Shown here piece by piece: positions 11,201-22,938 of a stretch of DNA of 64,000 bases. The DNA is from Pagrus major (Eukaryota > Chordata > Actinopteri > Spariformes > Sparidae), in assembly GCF_040436345.1 (NCBI RefSeq), contig NC_133233.1, positions 1,580,492 through 1,644,491 on the forward strand, in the 5' to 3' direction. The notes under the pieces were generated by a model, which had not been told where the DNA came from, did not search any database, and saw only the letters and a program-made list of their open reading frames with translations. Both the position numbers and the translations under genes were made by a program. Numbering within the stretch: position 1 is the first letter of the stretch; every line of letters starts with the position of its first letter.

Positions 11201-12401
11201 GGCCTCTTTCTTTTCTGTGAAGTCAGCTGCTCATGTTTTTTCAGATGGTGTGGATGTGCTCTCTACATGAAAAATACATGAATAAAATGAATAATATTAC
11301 TAGTTTAAATGATACTCAAGACATTATTCAACAGTTACCACAATGACAGGTCTGGATTGTTCTAACCACTTTCACCCTGGTGTCCCAATTGTGGGCATGT
11401 CCAATTGAAAAAAATGTTGGTCAACTGTCAACTATATTTTATCTTTCAAAAATGCCAAATTGTAAAAAATAGCAGATCTACAAGCTAAAACATCATGCAG
11501 CACACTGAGCTTGGACATCTGCTTTCCCCCCTTTTTTCTGTGTGGTTAACATAAATGCAGTTTTGGTTCCAACTTTTGCAGATGTGCTCTGTATGTGGTA
11601 GTTATTACATGCACATACATGCACTTTTTTCATATCTGCTCTAGACCCAGACTGGCAATAGCTGTGCATTACAACAAATACACTAAAAAACAAAAACAAA
11701 GCTATTTTATTAAACAGCGTGCTATTTCACTACTGCTCCTATGAATAAAAATGCAGATTTTCAATATTGCTTAACTTCAAGTTACAGATCTTGTGCGATC
11801 TGATTGTGTATTTTTCAATAAAAAAAGTGAAGCGCTTGATATTGAAAATGTATTATGCGGGAGGAAAACTGCCTCCTTCGAACAGGTTAAGATGCTAACC
11901 CTGTTTTATCGACACTCCTACAGAACAATTTGCGCAAGATATTATCTAGAATAAAGTGTAAAATATTGTGGGTGTGTGTGTCGCGTAGGTTTATCCATAC
12001 TTGTCCACGCCACCGCGTGTGATACTAAAGTTACTAGCAACGTCAGCTTGCATGTAATGTTGGCTAACGAAATATGTAGGCTAAAATGTTGGCTAAAACT
12101 ATGTTTTATCAGGAAATTACATATTTATACTCCTGGCACATGAGATGACATTGGCAGCGATTAACGTTACTTAATTCATTTACCTCAATGTGTTTCTTGA
12201 GGTTGGACGGAGAGTTCTTAAACGCCTTTATCTCATGGCACTTTGGCTGGTTTTAGGATTGTCCCCCATCCCAACGTAGCCAGACATTGTTGCCAGGTAT
12301 GACCACGGCGGGTGACTGTCGTCTTCTACCGGAGGAGATGCTGTCAGTGTGGTAACGTCTTCCGTGTCTTCCTCATCAACGTGAACTGCGGAGGTAGCCA
12401 T
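8299..12401 (-). pseudogene. hAT transposase (ZBED-like), multi-exon, broken
   Basis: Pieces in order: exon 12401-12184 (MATSAVHVDEEDTEDV..., donor GTAAAT). Its BED finger end, AFKNSPSNLKKHIE, is in another frame, and the paired cysteines appear to be lost. The next exon starts at 11262 (RAHPHHLKKHEQ), has an in-frame TGA at 11149-11151, then SQSAVDRAIVKYVVNG, HIATTTDCWSVRRRSFLGVT and HQRCACHLLNLV of the hAT catalytic region, and is cut near 10670 by an inserted element. It resumes at about 10180 (KKLQHSTFSKCHGLWNKCG) with a frameshift near 10110 into LRPNATRWNSLF. A further exon (9520-9136) has a frameshift near 9410. The last (8598-8299) is the C-terminal dimerisation region, TPLPASAACERLFSIAG. 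At least four breaks rule out function. Confidence 0.75.
10184..10669. mobile_element. small non-autonomous hAT-like insertion inside the hAT transposase gene
   Basis: The right end, read inward, is CAGGGGTGTGA and the left end is CATAGGTGTGA, so 9 of 11 bases match as an inverted repeat. The transposase reading stops at one end (after DGYK) and resumes at the other (KKLQHSTF), which marks the insertion. The flanks are T-runs, so a target duplication cannot be read cleanly. No gene is carried. Confidence 0.5.
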
Positions 12402-13460
12402 GTTGATTTCCGCCGTCCCGCGCGCGGTAGGATAAGTCTGGGAATCTCATTAATATTCATGAGGTGCCGTCATCTTATTGGCAGATCAAGGTGCTTCGTG
12501 ATTGGTTGATGCAGCTACGTGCGGCTAAACGTTCGTTGATGCAGAGTGCAGTATACGGTAAGATTATGGCTCATCACTCCCACTAATGAAGTTATTCATC
12601 AAAACTACTAGGCTACGTTAATGTAATAATATCACCATGACAAATATTGGCTGCTCAAAACATCTGAAATGATCTTAATTATCGCCACTAACCGCGAATT
12701 AGTGACGGACAGCTAGCACCAGTATATAAATGGTAGGCTAATTGCATTGTCCCTATTAAACGGTGAGTTTTGCAGGCGTATTCGTGCGCATTGGTGTGTG
12801 TGTGTGACCCCTACTATATTGTATAAAATTGTGTATTATATTAAATAACCTGGAAAATGATTGACCAATTTTCCAGTCATAGAAAACACATGAAAAATGA
12901 GGGAAAAAAAGTAAAATGTCCTGGAAAATGATTTATCACATGGTGAAATGAGCTACCAGAGCTCTATTTGACCTTTCCAAATAAGTATCTGGTGATAAAA
13001 CTAGCAACTTTGAGTTGATCAAAAGTTATCATATAATTTCTAAGCATGTAAGAGATTATTTAATAAATTATAGCCATAGACCGCACATCTACAAATACTA
13101 ATAAAGTACAACTGTCGAAAAGAACACTTCTCCAAAGCTTGAATGGGACGGGGGATGTATAAATGTCCTGGAAAAGTCCTGGAAAATGATTTCAATAAAA
13201 GAGTGGGAACCCTGATAAATGTGGAAAGTAAATGATATGAAACATTGCCTCATCAACCAAAAATTCCACGACCCCCCTGCAACACCTCCGTGGACCCCCT
13301 GTTGAAGACCTCTGCCTTAATGCACACAAATAAGTAGTAATTTATTGTTGCCACTGAATCAAATCAAACCTCTGATCAACCTTTTTATCAAAGAATGAAA
13401 AAATAACAAATAATTATTTACAACATTTTACTAAAGAAATCATGACTGTCATCAACACAG
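12402..13460. other. non-coding; contains an inverted-repeat copy and the end of another hAT-like repeat
   Basis: After the 12498-12721 repeat, the part 12840-13215 is rich in TCCTGGAAAATGATT-type repeats and ends at AGTGGGAACCCTG. Its complement, CAGGGTTCCCACT, is a common hAT terminus. A related fragment (GGGTTCCCACAC) occurs at 33460. The partner terminus was not found. Nothing coding is seen from 13216 to 13460. Confidence 0.35.
12498..12721 (+). repeat. left copy of a long inverted repeat (partner 16815-17057)
   Basis: Starting GTGATTGGTTGATGCAGC and ending CAGCTAGCACCA, this 224-bp segment matches the reverse complement of 16815-17057 at roughly 95 per cent by eye. The right copy has an internal duplication of about 19 bases (TTTTACGTAGCCTAGTAG) that the left copy lacks. 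Confidence 0.85.
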
Positions 13461-16110
13461 CTAGTGTGTTCCACCAAGGGTGATGTTCTCTTCCACACAG
13501 TGGGCGAGACAATGAGGAGCACTCCTCTTCCTTCCAGTCTTATTATACGGGTGCTCCCTCGCTGAGGCCTTTGTGGGCCGCCCTGATATTAAGGCCCTTC
13601 TCCCACCCAGCCTCGCCTTTCTGCGGGCTACAGCTGTGGGCTGGACCCCAATTTGGGTTGTTGTCTGAAAGTGTCCCTTTGGTCTTTGGTACTGGCTCGT
13701 CTTGATGACTGGGCCCTTAGCAAAAGTTGAAAGAGCCGACTGCAGGGAACTGTCAGTTTTTAATTTATTGAAGCTGGAGATGAAGGATGTAATGGGTGCT
13801 GAAAAGCTGGGGTCATCTCTCAGCTTCAATCCAATCCAATCCTCTCAATCCAAAAAAACCTGCATCAGCTCCTCCTCCAGTCCAGATGTTCCTTGAGGTA
13901 GCATGAAAAAAACATTGCATCTGAGGAAAGACTTCCCATTACAAGGTGTGTACAGTACAAGGTGTTTATAGTATTACTAAAAATTCATGGTTATAGCCTA
14001 CTTTTAATGTAGTCTGAAAAAGTACTATTGAATTTAACGGACAGTTTATGTAGGCTACCTTGTATCCTGACATGTTTTGATAGCCTCTTCCTGCTATCTT
14101 CTTTAGAAATGTCATGTGATTCATCAGTGGATTTTATTAAGACAACTAAGCTTCAATATATAACCTGACAATAAATCACCTTACGGATCAGTGTGTTCCA
14201 GAGTGTGGGGATGCTACAAAACGTACCTGAACAATCGCCTCACAGTCAACATCGCCATGGTGGATGTTTTTCAACTGCTTCCCTCTGTTGTTGGCGACAT
14301 CGGTGAGGCGGCAATGTAGTACTCTTCCATGCGCGTGGTAACAAAGCTAACCAGCTGTGTGACATTGTATGCCTTCAGTCTGTAGAGGACCTTCTCTTTC
14401 AGAATGCGCATTGCACTCTCCACGTAGTTATTTGTGTGGTTTCCTCTTGTTGGCAGTTCAGACTGGGGGCAGATGGCCCACTCTTCTCTCCTTCTGAAGA
14501 CCTCAGCAAGGTGTCGGAGGAACTTTGGGTACTTCTGCGCTGTTGGCTCTTGAGTCAGCACCCTGTAGCTGTCTTCCAGGGATGATGGGGTGCCGGCATA
14601 CATGATGTGCCTGAACAAGCTCATCATGTGAGAACGATGGTCTTTGGCGACCCCATTGTGGGAGTTCCACAGCCATCTCCACATGGCCTGAAGCAAATGG
14701 AACACGCACAGGATGAGGGTGGTGCCTGGATAGCCTCCAGCCTCCGCTGGCAGGATGCTGTTGAGGAGCAGCAGGGCAGCTGTGATGGTGGCCTGGTTCT
14801 CAGAGGTGGTGATGAAAATACCTAATGGCAACCCACCTGCAGTAGAGTGGGTCATGAGGAGGAAAATTCGGTGGTATTGCCGATCACAGTTGCCTGACGA
14901 ATCAACAAAGACCATCTCTCCACTTTGCCGGATGTGCTTGTGGAGACAAAATCAATGACAAAGTCAAAAGTTCAAAGTGTGCATTTGGGAATTGATTTAC
15001 ATAAAACAAGAATTTTGACACCAAACCACACTCTGTATCTGAAAAATCACCCCTACTTGGTGTAAAAAACTACATCGATAAAATACATTGACATCTGCAG
15101 GGCTTTATAATGTGGATACTTCTGCTTCCTTTCACCCAGCCCAGGAACCACTAACCATCTTTATGTCTCTGTCTCAGGGGGATGATGCATACAAGACCAT
15201 TCCTGTGGTAGTATGTGGATCTGGGGCTGAGTTATAGGAGGCAGAATTCTAAATGGGAGTTTTGAATGGAGCTCCATACACCTCATTGTACTTAAATGTA
15301 AGTCACATTCCTTATATTTTTTTAATGCCTATTATGCCCACCTTACCCACCTGTAGCAGAACTGGAGATCGGGGAAGACAGAGCGATCTGCAGCAGCAAA
15401 ATGTAGTTCTCCCCCTCTTGCTCCTGCAGGTCAAATTTCAGCATGTCAAGGGCCGATGAGGGAGAGTGCCCACTCTGGAACAGGGCCTGTAATTTGTTGC
15501 AGGTGTCCTGGCAAACATCCCTGTTTTTAAGTGCTTCAGCACATGAGAGCCGATGGTTGTGCTCATTCTGGAGGCTTATTTTGAAAAAAAATCCCTCCAG
15601 GATATGTGGATCTTCTGACCTGACATAAAATGGATATGTGAAAGGTATATAATTAATCCACACACACCAGATTCAGCAAAAACAGTCCAACTATCATTGG
15701 AGTAAAAAAAAGTACTAACCTTGACTTTCTCCCTTTACTGAAGCACTGCCTTTTCAGGACTTGGTACATGGTGGCAGGACAGGAGGTGTTTTTTGTCACC
15801 TTGCCAGCACTTCCCCAGGTGTTATGCTAACACCTTAAGTCCACCTACAGATGATGTAGAAAAGAAGAAAAATCTGGTAAGTGGTGTACACACAACATTA
15901 AGGAGATGTGGGGGGTGGACTGTTTAGTACTAACCCTATACTTATTTGAGCCTTGCCCTGCATCAGGGTAGGTTTTGGACTTTTTCCAGGTGAAGCCTGA
16001 GGATTTCTGAAAGTCCTCGATCCACCTCTGAACCTCATCCTCCCTAGCAAGCCAAACTCGAAGATTTGCCCTGAAATTTGTCCCTCCTAGAGACTGATAG
16101 GAGCACACAT
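13461..16110 (-). pseudogene. MULE-type transposase-like gene (fish uncharacterised family), broken
   Basis: Minus-strand exons: about 16110-15935 (WIEDFQKSSGFTWKKSKTYPD), about 15802-15720 (TKNTSCPATMYQVLKR), 15620-15351 (LQNEHNHRLSCAEALKNR; donor GTGGGT), about 14945-14227, and 13885-13461. The long exon holds the transposase core: MVFVDSSGN (first Asp), LCVFHLLQAMWRWLW (the C-x2-H motif of MULE transposases) and NHTNNYVESAMRILKEK (terminal Glu). Near 14320 the frame slips: the reading AASPMSP should move one base to reach LTDVANNRGKQLKN. The last exon has a TGA near 13835 before the basic C-terminus. So there are at least two lesions. Such genes are common in fish annotation; whether this one was a transposase or a host derivative cannot be told. 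Confidence 0.6.
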
Positions 16111-16218
16111 GATGGTGGTAGTCCTCTGGTAATAAGTTCTGTCAAAATAGGGCCCATTGACTTCACTTGGTTAGTGAGGATTTATTGGCAGATCTGGCAG
16201 TAGAAGATGGTCGGGGCA

Positions 16219-16447
16219 ATAGGCTTTATGCACAGCTCCACTACTTCCTGAACTTAAACCAGCTCTTTTATTTCCTGTTTTACATTATTAGACAAACTGA
16301 TTAATCCAGGTGTGTCTGACCATTCTTGTGACTACTGAGGTCAGAGTCAGACACACCTGGATTAATCAGTTTGTCCAATAATGTAAGACAGGAAATAAAG
16401 GAGCTGGTTTAAGTTCAGAAAGTAGTTGAGCTGTGCATAAAGCCTAT
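16219..16447. repeat. large palindrome (fold-back element), 102-bp arms and 25-bp loop
   Basis: Left arm 16219-16320 and right arm 16346-16447 are reverse complements with about five mismatches. The arms include CAGGTGTGTCTGAC next to the loop. It would fold into a long hairpin as RNA or single-stranded DNA. It lies upstream of the MULE-like exons and inside the long inverted repeats. No target duplication was identified; it could be a fold-back MITE. Confidence 0.9.
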
Positions 16448-16814
16448 ACCTCAATTTAACAACCATTAGCCATAACCTTAATCCTAACATCAACTCTACC
16501 CCTGCATCAGTATGTACAATGTGTTGTTTATAGTTCATGTTTGTTCTGTTCACTGCTTATCAATAAAGTTGATTTTTAAATGAATCTGACCTTTAACAGA
16601 GGATATTCTTTCACGTTCCCCTGGACATTATTACACATACTGCTGCTCTCACTGAAATGTAAAATAATACTATTATTACACTAATACATGTACAAACTAC
16701 TATGTACAAATAAAAACGTGATACAATGATTTTCAAATCTCATTAACCCATATTTTATTCATAATAGAACAGGGAAAACATATGAAATAACACAGAAAAT
16801 TTGGCTAACACCAA

Positions 16815-17057
16815 TGGTGCTAGCTGTCCATCACGAATTCGCAGTTAGTGGCGATAATTAAGATTATTTCAGATGTTTTGAGCAGCCAATATTTGTCATG
16901 GTGATATGATTACATTTACGTAGCCTAGTAGTTTTACGTAGCCTAGTAGTTTTGATGAATAACTCATATCAGTGGGAGTGATGAGCCATAATCTTACCGT
17001 ATGCTGCACTCTGCATCAATGAACGTTTAGCCGCACGTAGCTGCATCAACCAATCAC
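16815..17057 (-). repeat. right copy of the long inverted repeat (partner 12498-12721)
   Basis: This is the reverse complement of the left copy, with a local duplication of TTTTACGTAGCCTAGTAG at about 16914-16951. The outer end, at 17057, is 23 bases from the start of the 20-bp satellite. Confidence 0.85.
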
Positions 17058-17079
17058 AATTGTCCAACACCGCGTCCGA

Positions 17080-17243
17080 AAAATACACAGCACACATCAG
17101 AAATATACATTAGAAATTCACAGTAGAAATACACAACATGCAGTAGAAATACACAGTTGAAATGAACAGTAGAAATGCACAGCACACAGTCAAAATACAC
17201 AGAAATACAAAGCACACAGTAGAAATACACATTAGAAATAAAC
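17080..17243. repeat. 13/20-bp satellite, left fragment
   Basis: The same AGTAGAAATACAC/AGCACAC units as the main array are seen. The fragment is cut off from the main array by the insertion at 17244-18381. TAAAC at 17239-17243 is repeated on the other side of that insertion. Confidence 0.85.
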
Positions 17244-18381
17244 CCATGGATTAAAGTTCTCCGTCGCTACGACGGATTTCCGTCATTCAAACTTAACAGA
17301 GGCGACGTGTGAGATCAATGTAGATCGGAGAAATGTTGGCTGATTTTTATTGAGAGATTGTCACACTCTACAGCCAATGGTATCCTTAACAGTGTGTGCG
17401 CGTCTGACCAATGACAGTGTAGTGAACCACACAGGGCGGGATCTCAACATGGAGCGGCGCTAAAGTTTAGCTGCTCAGCTAGCAAAGACTCGTTGCGCTG
17501 CTACGTTATCAATTGAGTTTAGTCAGCATGTGAGAACTCGTCTGACACGGAGAGTCTCCTGTTGTGTGCTACATGTGTGAAATAACATCTATAGTCTGGT
17601 CTTTGTCTGCAGTGTATCTGTGTAAACGGCTTCATTCAGCGTCTCTCCCTCCCCTCTGGCACCGTGAGTTACCATGGTTACAGGAACGCCCTGAAACTTG
17701 ATGATGATCAATAGTAAGTTTTTTGGTTAGTTTGACTGTACAGAATCATGAATGTTGCCTGATTGTAGCTCAATGCTGAAATCTTGTATTATAACATATA
17801 GAACAAAGCCTCAGAGCTTCTTTGATTATTAACAGTATGTTAGTGATGACAGAAAGGTGATAACTCGCCATCAGACTGACAAGGCTGCAAAAGTTGCTGT
17901 TTGTATGATGTATTTTTCTGTTAAACGATAAGAGGCTCACTTTAAACAATATTAATAATAATAATAATAATTAATGATAATGATGATGAGAAGAAGAAGT
18001 AGAAAAATAGCGTACTGAAAAGTTCTGTAGATGGTTGATTATTTGAAAGAGTAAAACTTGAGAGAAGCTTGACAAAAAAAAGGCACAGATTGATTTCATA
18101 GATTGAAAATTACATTGAAAAGACAAAAAACATTTTAAGTGTGAATAGAACAGCTGTTCAGATCATCCTCCTGTAAAACACTGTTGGTCAAATATTTAAA
18201 CTTGATGTCTGCATTAGAGAACATGGTGTGGGGTGAGGCTGTAAATCTTATTTTATTTTTTTTAGCACGTGTCAAGTAAAATGCCCTGTAACATGTTTCA
18301 CAAATTACAAATTGGGAATATGACTTGGCTACAGCTCGAAAAAACATTTCAGTCAAAAGATTTTTTTTTCTTTAATCCATG
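17244..18381. mobile_element. unidentified insertion with 12-bp inverted ends in the satellite
   Basis: The left end CATGGATTAAAG (17245-17256) and right end CTTTAATCCATG (18370-18381) are perfect inverted repeats. TAAAC flanks both sides (17239-17243, 18382-18386), a likely 5-bp target duplication; one extra C at 17244 lies between TSD and terminus. The left 400 bp is CpG-rich with CCAAT-type motifs (CAGCCAATGG, GACCAATGAC) and looks like a promoter plus first exon. The right half is AT-rich. No transposase frame is visible. The family is not recognised. Confidence 0.6.
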
Positions 18382-21300
18382 TAAACAGCACACAGTAGAA
18401 ATACACAGCACACAGTAGAAATACACAGTAGAAATAAACAACACAAAGTAGAAATACACAGTAGAAACACACAGCACACCGTAGAATTACACAGTAGAAA
18501 CACACAACACATAGTAGAAATACACAGTAGAAATACACAGCAAACAGTCGAAATACACAGTAGAAACACTCAACACACAGTACAAATACACAGTAGAAAT
18601 ACACAGCACACTGCAGGAATACACATCAGAAATACACATTAGAAATAAACAGTAGAAATACACAACACAGTAGAAATACACAATTGAAATGAACAGTAGA
18701 AACGCACAGCACACAGTCAAAATATACAGTGGAAATACTAAGCACACAGTAGAAATAAACAGCACACAATTGAAATACACAGTAGAAATACACAACACAC
18801 CGTAGAAATACACAGTAGAAACATACAACACACAGTCGAAATACACAGTAGAAATACACAGCAAACAGTCGAAATACACAGTAGAAACACACAACACACA
18901 GTAGAAATACACAACACATTAGAAATACACAATTGAAATGAATAGTAGAAACACACAGCACACAGTAAAACTACACAGCAGAAATACACAGTAGAATTAC
19001 ACAGTAGAAAGACACATTAGAAATACACAGCACACTATAGAAATACACATCACACAGTAGAAATACACTGTAGAAATACAGAGCACACAGTAGAAATACA
19101 AATCACAGTAGAAATACACTGTAGAAATACAGAGCACACAGTAGAAATACAAATCACAGTAGAAATACACAATAGAAATACACAGTACATAGAAGAAATA
19201 TACTGTAAAAATATGCATCACAGTAGAAATATACTGTAGAAATACAGAGCACACAGTTGAAATACACATCACACAGTAGAAGAACACAGCACACAGTAGA
19301 AAAACACAGTAGAAACACAAAGTAAAAATCACACAGTAGAAACAAAGTAAAAATCACACAGTAGAAATACACAGCACATAATAGAAATACACAGTAGAAG
19401 AACACAGCACACAGTAGAAATACACAAGAGAAATACACATCACAAAGTAGAAATACACTAGAAATACACAGTACATAGTAGAAATACACTGTAGAAATAC
19501 ACAGCACAGAGTAGAAATACACATTACACATTAGAAATACACAGTAGAAATACACAGAAGTACACAACACACAGTAGAAAAACACAGTAGAAATAAACAT
19601 GACAGTCGAAATACACAGTACATAGTAGAAATACAGAGTAGAAACACACAATACAAAGTAGAAATACACAGTAGAAACACACAGCACATAATAGAAATAC
19701 ACAGTAGACGAACACAGCACACAGTAGAAATACACAAGAGAAATACACATCACAAAGTAGAAAACACTAGAAATACACAGTACATAGTAGAAATACACTG
19801 TAGAAATACACAGCACAGAGTAGAAATACACATTACACATTAGAAGTACAAAGCACACAGTAGAAATGAACAGCACACAGCAGAAATATAAAGCAGAAAT
19901 AAATAATCAGAAATACACAGCAGAAACACACAGCAGAAATACACAGAAGAAAAACACAGTAGAAATAAACAGAAAACAATAGAAATACAAAGCACACAGT
20001 AGAAATACATAGCAAACAGTCGCAATACACAATAGAAAAACACAGCACACAGTAGAAATACACAGTACATAGTAGAAACACACAGTAGAAATACACAGCA
20101 CACAGTAGAAATACACATCAGAAATACACAGTAGAAATACACAGGAAACAGAAGAAATACACAGTAGAAATACAAAGCATACAATCGAAATACACAGTGG
20201 AAATAAAAAGCACACAGTAGGAATACACAGTAGAAATACACATTACAGTAGAAAGACACTATAAAGACAGAGCACAAAGTAGAAATACACAATAAAAATA
20301 CACATCACAAAGTAGAAATACACTAGAAATACACAGTACATAGTAGAAATACACTGTAGAAATACACAGCACAGAGTAGAAATACACATTACACATTAGA
20401 AATACACAGTAGAAATACACAGAAGTACACAACCTACAGTAGAAAAACACAGTAGAAATAAACATGACAGTCGAAATACACAGTACATAGTAGAAATACA
20501 GAGTAGAAACACACAACACAAAGTAGAAATACACAGTAGAAACACACAGCACATAATAGAAATACACAGTAGACGAACACAGCACACAGTAGAAATACAC
20601 AAGAGAAATACACAGCACACAGTAGAAATACACAAGAGAAATACACATCACAAAGTAGAAAACACTAGAAATACACAGTACATAGTAGAAATACACTGTA
20701 GAAATACACAGCACAGAGTAGAAATACACATTACACATTAGAAGTACAAAGCACACAGTAGAAATGAACAGCACACAGCAGAAATATAAAGCAGAAATAA
20801 ATAATCAGAAATACACAGCAGAAACACACAGCAGAAATACACAGAAGAAAAACACAGTAGAAATAAACAGAAAACAATAGAAATACAAAGCACACAGTAG
20901 AAATACATAGCAAACAGTCGCAATACACAATAGAAAAACACAGCACACAGTAGAAATACACAGTACATAGTAGAAACACACAGTAGAAATACACAGCACA
21001 CAGTAGAAATACACATCAGAAATACACAGTAGAAATACACAGGAAACAGTAGAAATACACAGTAGAAATACAAAGCATACAATCAAAATACACAGTGGAA
21101 ATAAAAAGCACACAGTAGAAATACACAGCAAAAAGTAGAAATACACATCACACAGTAGAAATACACAGTACAATGTAGAAATACACAGTAGAAATACAGA
21201 ACACACAGTAGAAATACATAGGAGAAATACAGAACATACAGTAGAAAGAGACTACAAATACACAGCACACAGTAGAAATACACATCACACAGTACAAAGG

Positions 21301-22443
21301 CACAGCACACACTAGAAATAAACATCACACAGTAGAAATACACAGCACACAGTAGAAATACACAGTACATAGTAGAAATACACAGTAGAAATATACATCA
21401 CACAGTAGAAATACACAGTAGAAATACATAGCACACAGTAGGAATACACAGTAGAAATACACATTACAGTAGAAAGACACTATAAAGACAGAGCACAAAG
21501 TAGAAATACACAATAGAAATACACAGCACACAGTAAAAAGACATATCACACAGTAGAAATACACAGTAGAAATACACATCACATAGTAGAAATACAGAAA
21601 TACACAGCACACAGTAGAAATACACAGAACACAGTAGAAACACACAGCAGAAATAGACAGCACACAGTAGAAATGAACAGCATACAGCAGAAATACACAA
21701 CAGAAATAAATAATCAGAAATACATAGCAGAAACACACAGAAATACACAGCACACAGTAGAAATACACATCACACAGTAGAAATACACAGCACAAAGTAG
21801 AAATGCACAGTAGAAATACAAAGCACACAGTCGAAATACGAAGTAGAAATACAGACCAAACTTTAGAAATACACATAACACTGTAGAAATACACATCACA
21901 CAGTAGAAATACACAGTAGAAATACACATCACAGTAGAAATACACAGAAGAAATACACAGCACACAGTAGAATTATCCAGTAGTAATACACATCACACAG
22001 TGAAAATAACAAGTACACAGTAGAAATACCCAGCACAAAGTAGAAATACATATCACACAGTAGAAATACACAGCACAATGTAGAAATGCACAGCAGAAAT
22101 ACAGAACACACAGTAGAAATACACAGGAGAAATACAGAACACACAGTAGAAATAGACAGTACAAATACACATCACACAGTAGAAATACACATCACACAGT
22201 ACAAAGGCACAGCACACACTAGAAATGCACATCACACAGTAGAAATACACAGCACACAGTAGAAATACACAGTACATAGTAGAAATACACAGTAGAAATA
22301 CACATCACACAGTAGAAACACACTATAAATACAGAGCACAAAGTAGAAATGCACAATAGAAATACACAGCACACAGTAAAAATACACATCACACAGTAGA
22401 AATACACAGTAGAAATACACATCACACAGTAGAAATACACAGT
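18382..22443. repeat. 13/20-bp satellite array, main block
   Basis: The block is made almost entirely of CACAGTAGAAATA (13 bp) units, many with a further seven bases (CAGCACA or CATCACA) giving 20 bp. The segments at about 19430-20190 and 20296-21088 are near-identical, displaced by 898 bp over most of their length, so the array has been tandemly duplicated in blocks. The units lack stop codons on the minus strand, which gives long Cys/Tyr/Val-rich open frames that are not genes. Confidence 0.95.
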
Positions 22444-22470
22444 GTTTCCTTCTTGGCATCATTTATTTGT

Positions 22471-22938
22471 CTATTTGTATTGCTTTGCAATGTCATGGAG
22501 CAGGCGTCCCAGTGGACCATTATAGTGTTTTCGACCCAGCCATTCATTCCACTCAATCATAATCAGGTGATCTCTTAGTAGATCCCCGGTGCGATTCCCC
22601 TGGATTCTCCTGATGGTCTCCTTGTAGCTTCTCCAGGCCCTCTCAATGTGTTGAGTGTGGCAGCCTGTATCAGCATTGACATACTCCACACTGTGGTTGA
22701 CTGTATAATGCTTGTATCCAAATTCAGGCAGAGCCTGACGGTAGGCCCGCCACTCATCAGTCAGTATTGTGGATCCCATCCGAACATGGTGCAGAACCAG
22801 TGGGATCAGCTCTCGTCTGGTCCATCTTTCCACCAAGCAGAGAACAGGCATTGTCTTCTGTCCTCTGTGCCTGACACCCAGCATTCCAAACATCCACTTT
22901 TTCCGTGTCCACCCACCAACCATTCTTCCACGTCCATA
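22471..22938 (-). CDS. Merlin transposase (ISXO2/IS1016-like DDE), terminal exon
   Basis: A 156-codon minus-strand exon begins after a TTTTGACAG acceptor with YGRGRMVGGWTRKKWMFGM and ends with a TAA at 22471. It contains ILTDEWRAYR (second Asp) and, further on, NHSVEYVNADTGCHTQHIE with the ERAWRSYKETIRR block that follows the catalytic Glu/His region of ISXO2-type transposases. These match eukaryotic Merlin elements, which move by cut and paste. The exon itself is intact. The expected upstream part with the first Asp (before KYGRGR) was not found in the following kilobase, and no inverted termini were seen. The 20-bp satellite starts only 28 bases past its stop. Confidence 0.75.
   Translation of the reverse strand, partial: YGRGRMVGGWTRKKWMFGMLGVRHRGQKTMPVLCLVERWTRRELIPLVLHHVRMGSTILTDEWRAYRQALPEFGYKHYTVNHSVEYVNADTGCHTQHIERAWRSYKETIRRIQGNRTGDLLRDHLIMIEWNEWLGRKHYNGPLGRLLHDIAKQYK

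Larger units (their letters stand above)
7519..12401 (-). mobile_element. degenerate hAT transposon, BED-finger (ZBED-like) type
   Basis: The left end at 7519 reads CAGAGGTGTATAAAGTACTT, the typical CAGAGGTG terminus of fish hAT elements, followed by AGTAC-rich subterminal repeats up to about 7740 (AAAAGTACAAGTACAAG). The transposase gene reads leftward from an ATG at 12401 to about 8299. A matching right terminus was not found; the 224-bp inverted-repeat copy at 12498 begins close to the expected position. The interior carries a smaller inserted element (10184-10669). Confidence 0.65.
12498..17057 (-). mobile_element. candidate MULE-like element bounded by long inverted repeats
   Basis: A 224/243-bp inverted repeat bounds 4.1 kb that holds a MULE-like gene. 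Long terminal inverted repeats are normal for Mutator-like elements, so the layout fits. No clear 8-10-bp target duplication flanks the outer ends (CTTC before 12498, AATTGTCC after 17057). The left copy is only 97 bases upstream of the hAT start codon, so the repeats could instead be parts of hAT upstream sequence. Confidence 0.4.

Noticed and set aside
18353..22462. Many minus-strand open frames up to 240 codons, rich in Cys, Tyr, Val and Phe
   Set aside because: They are read-through of the stop-free 13/20-bp satellite. Several frames are open at once, and the predicted repeats track the DNA unit.
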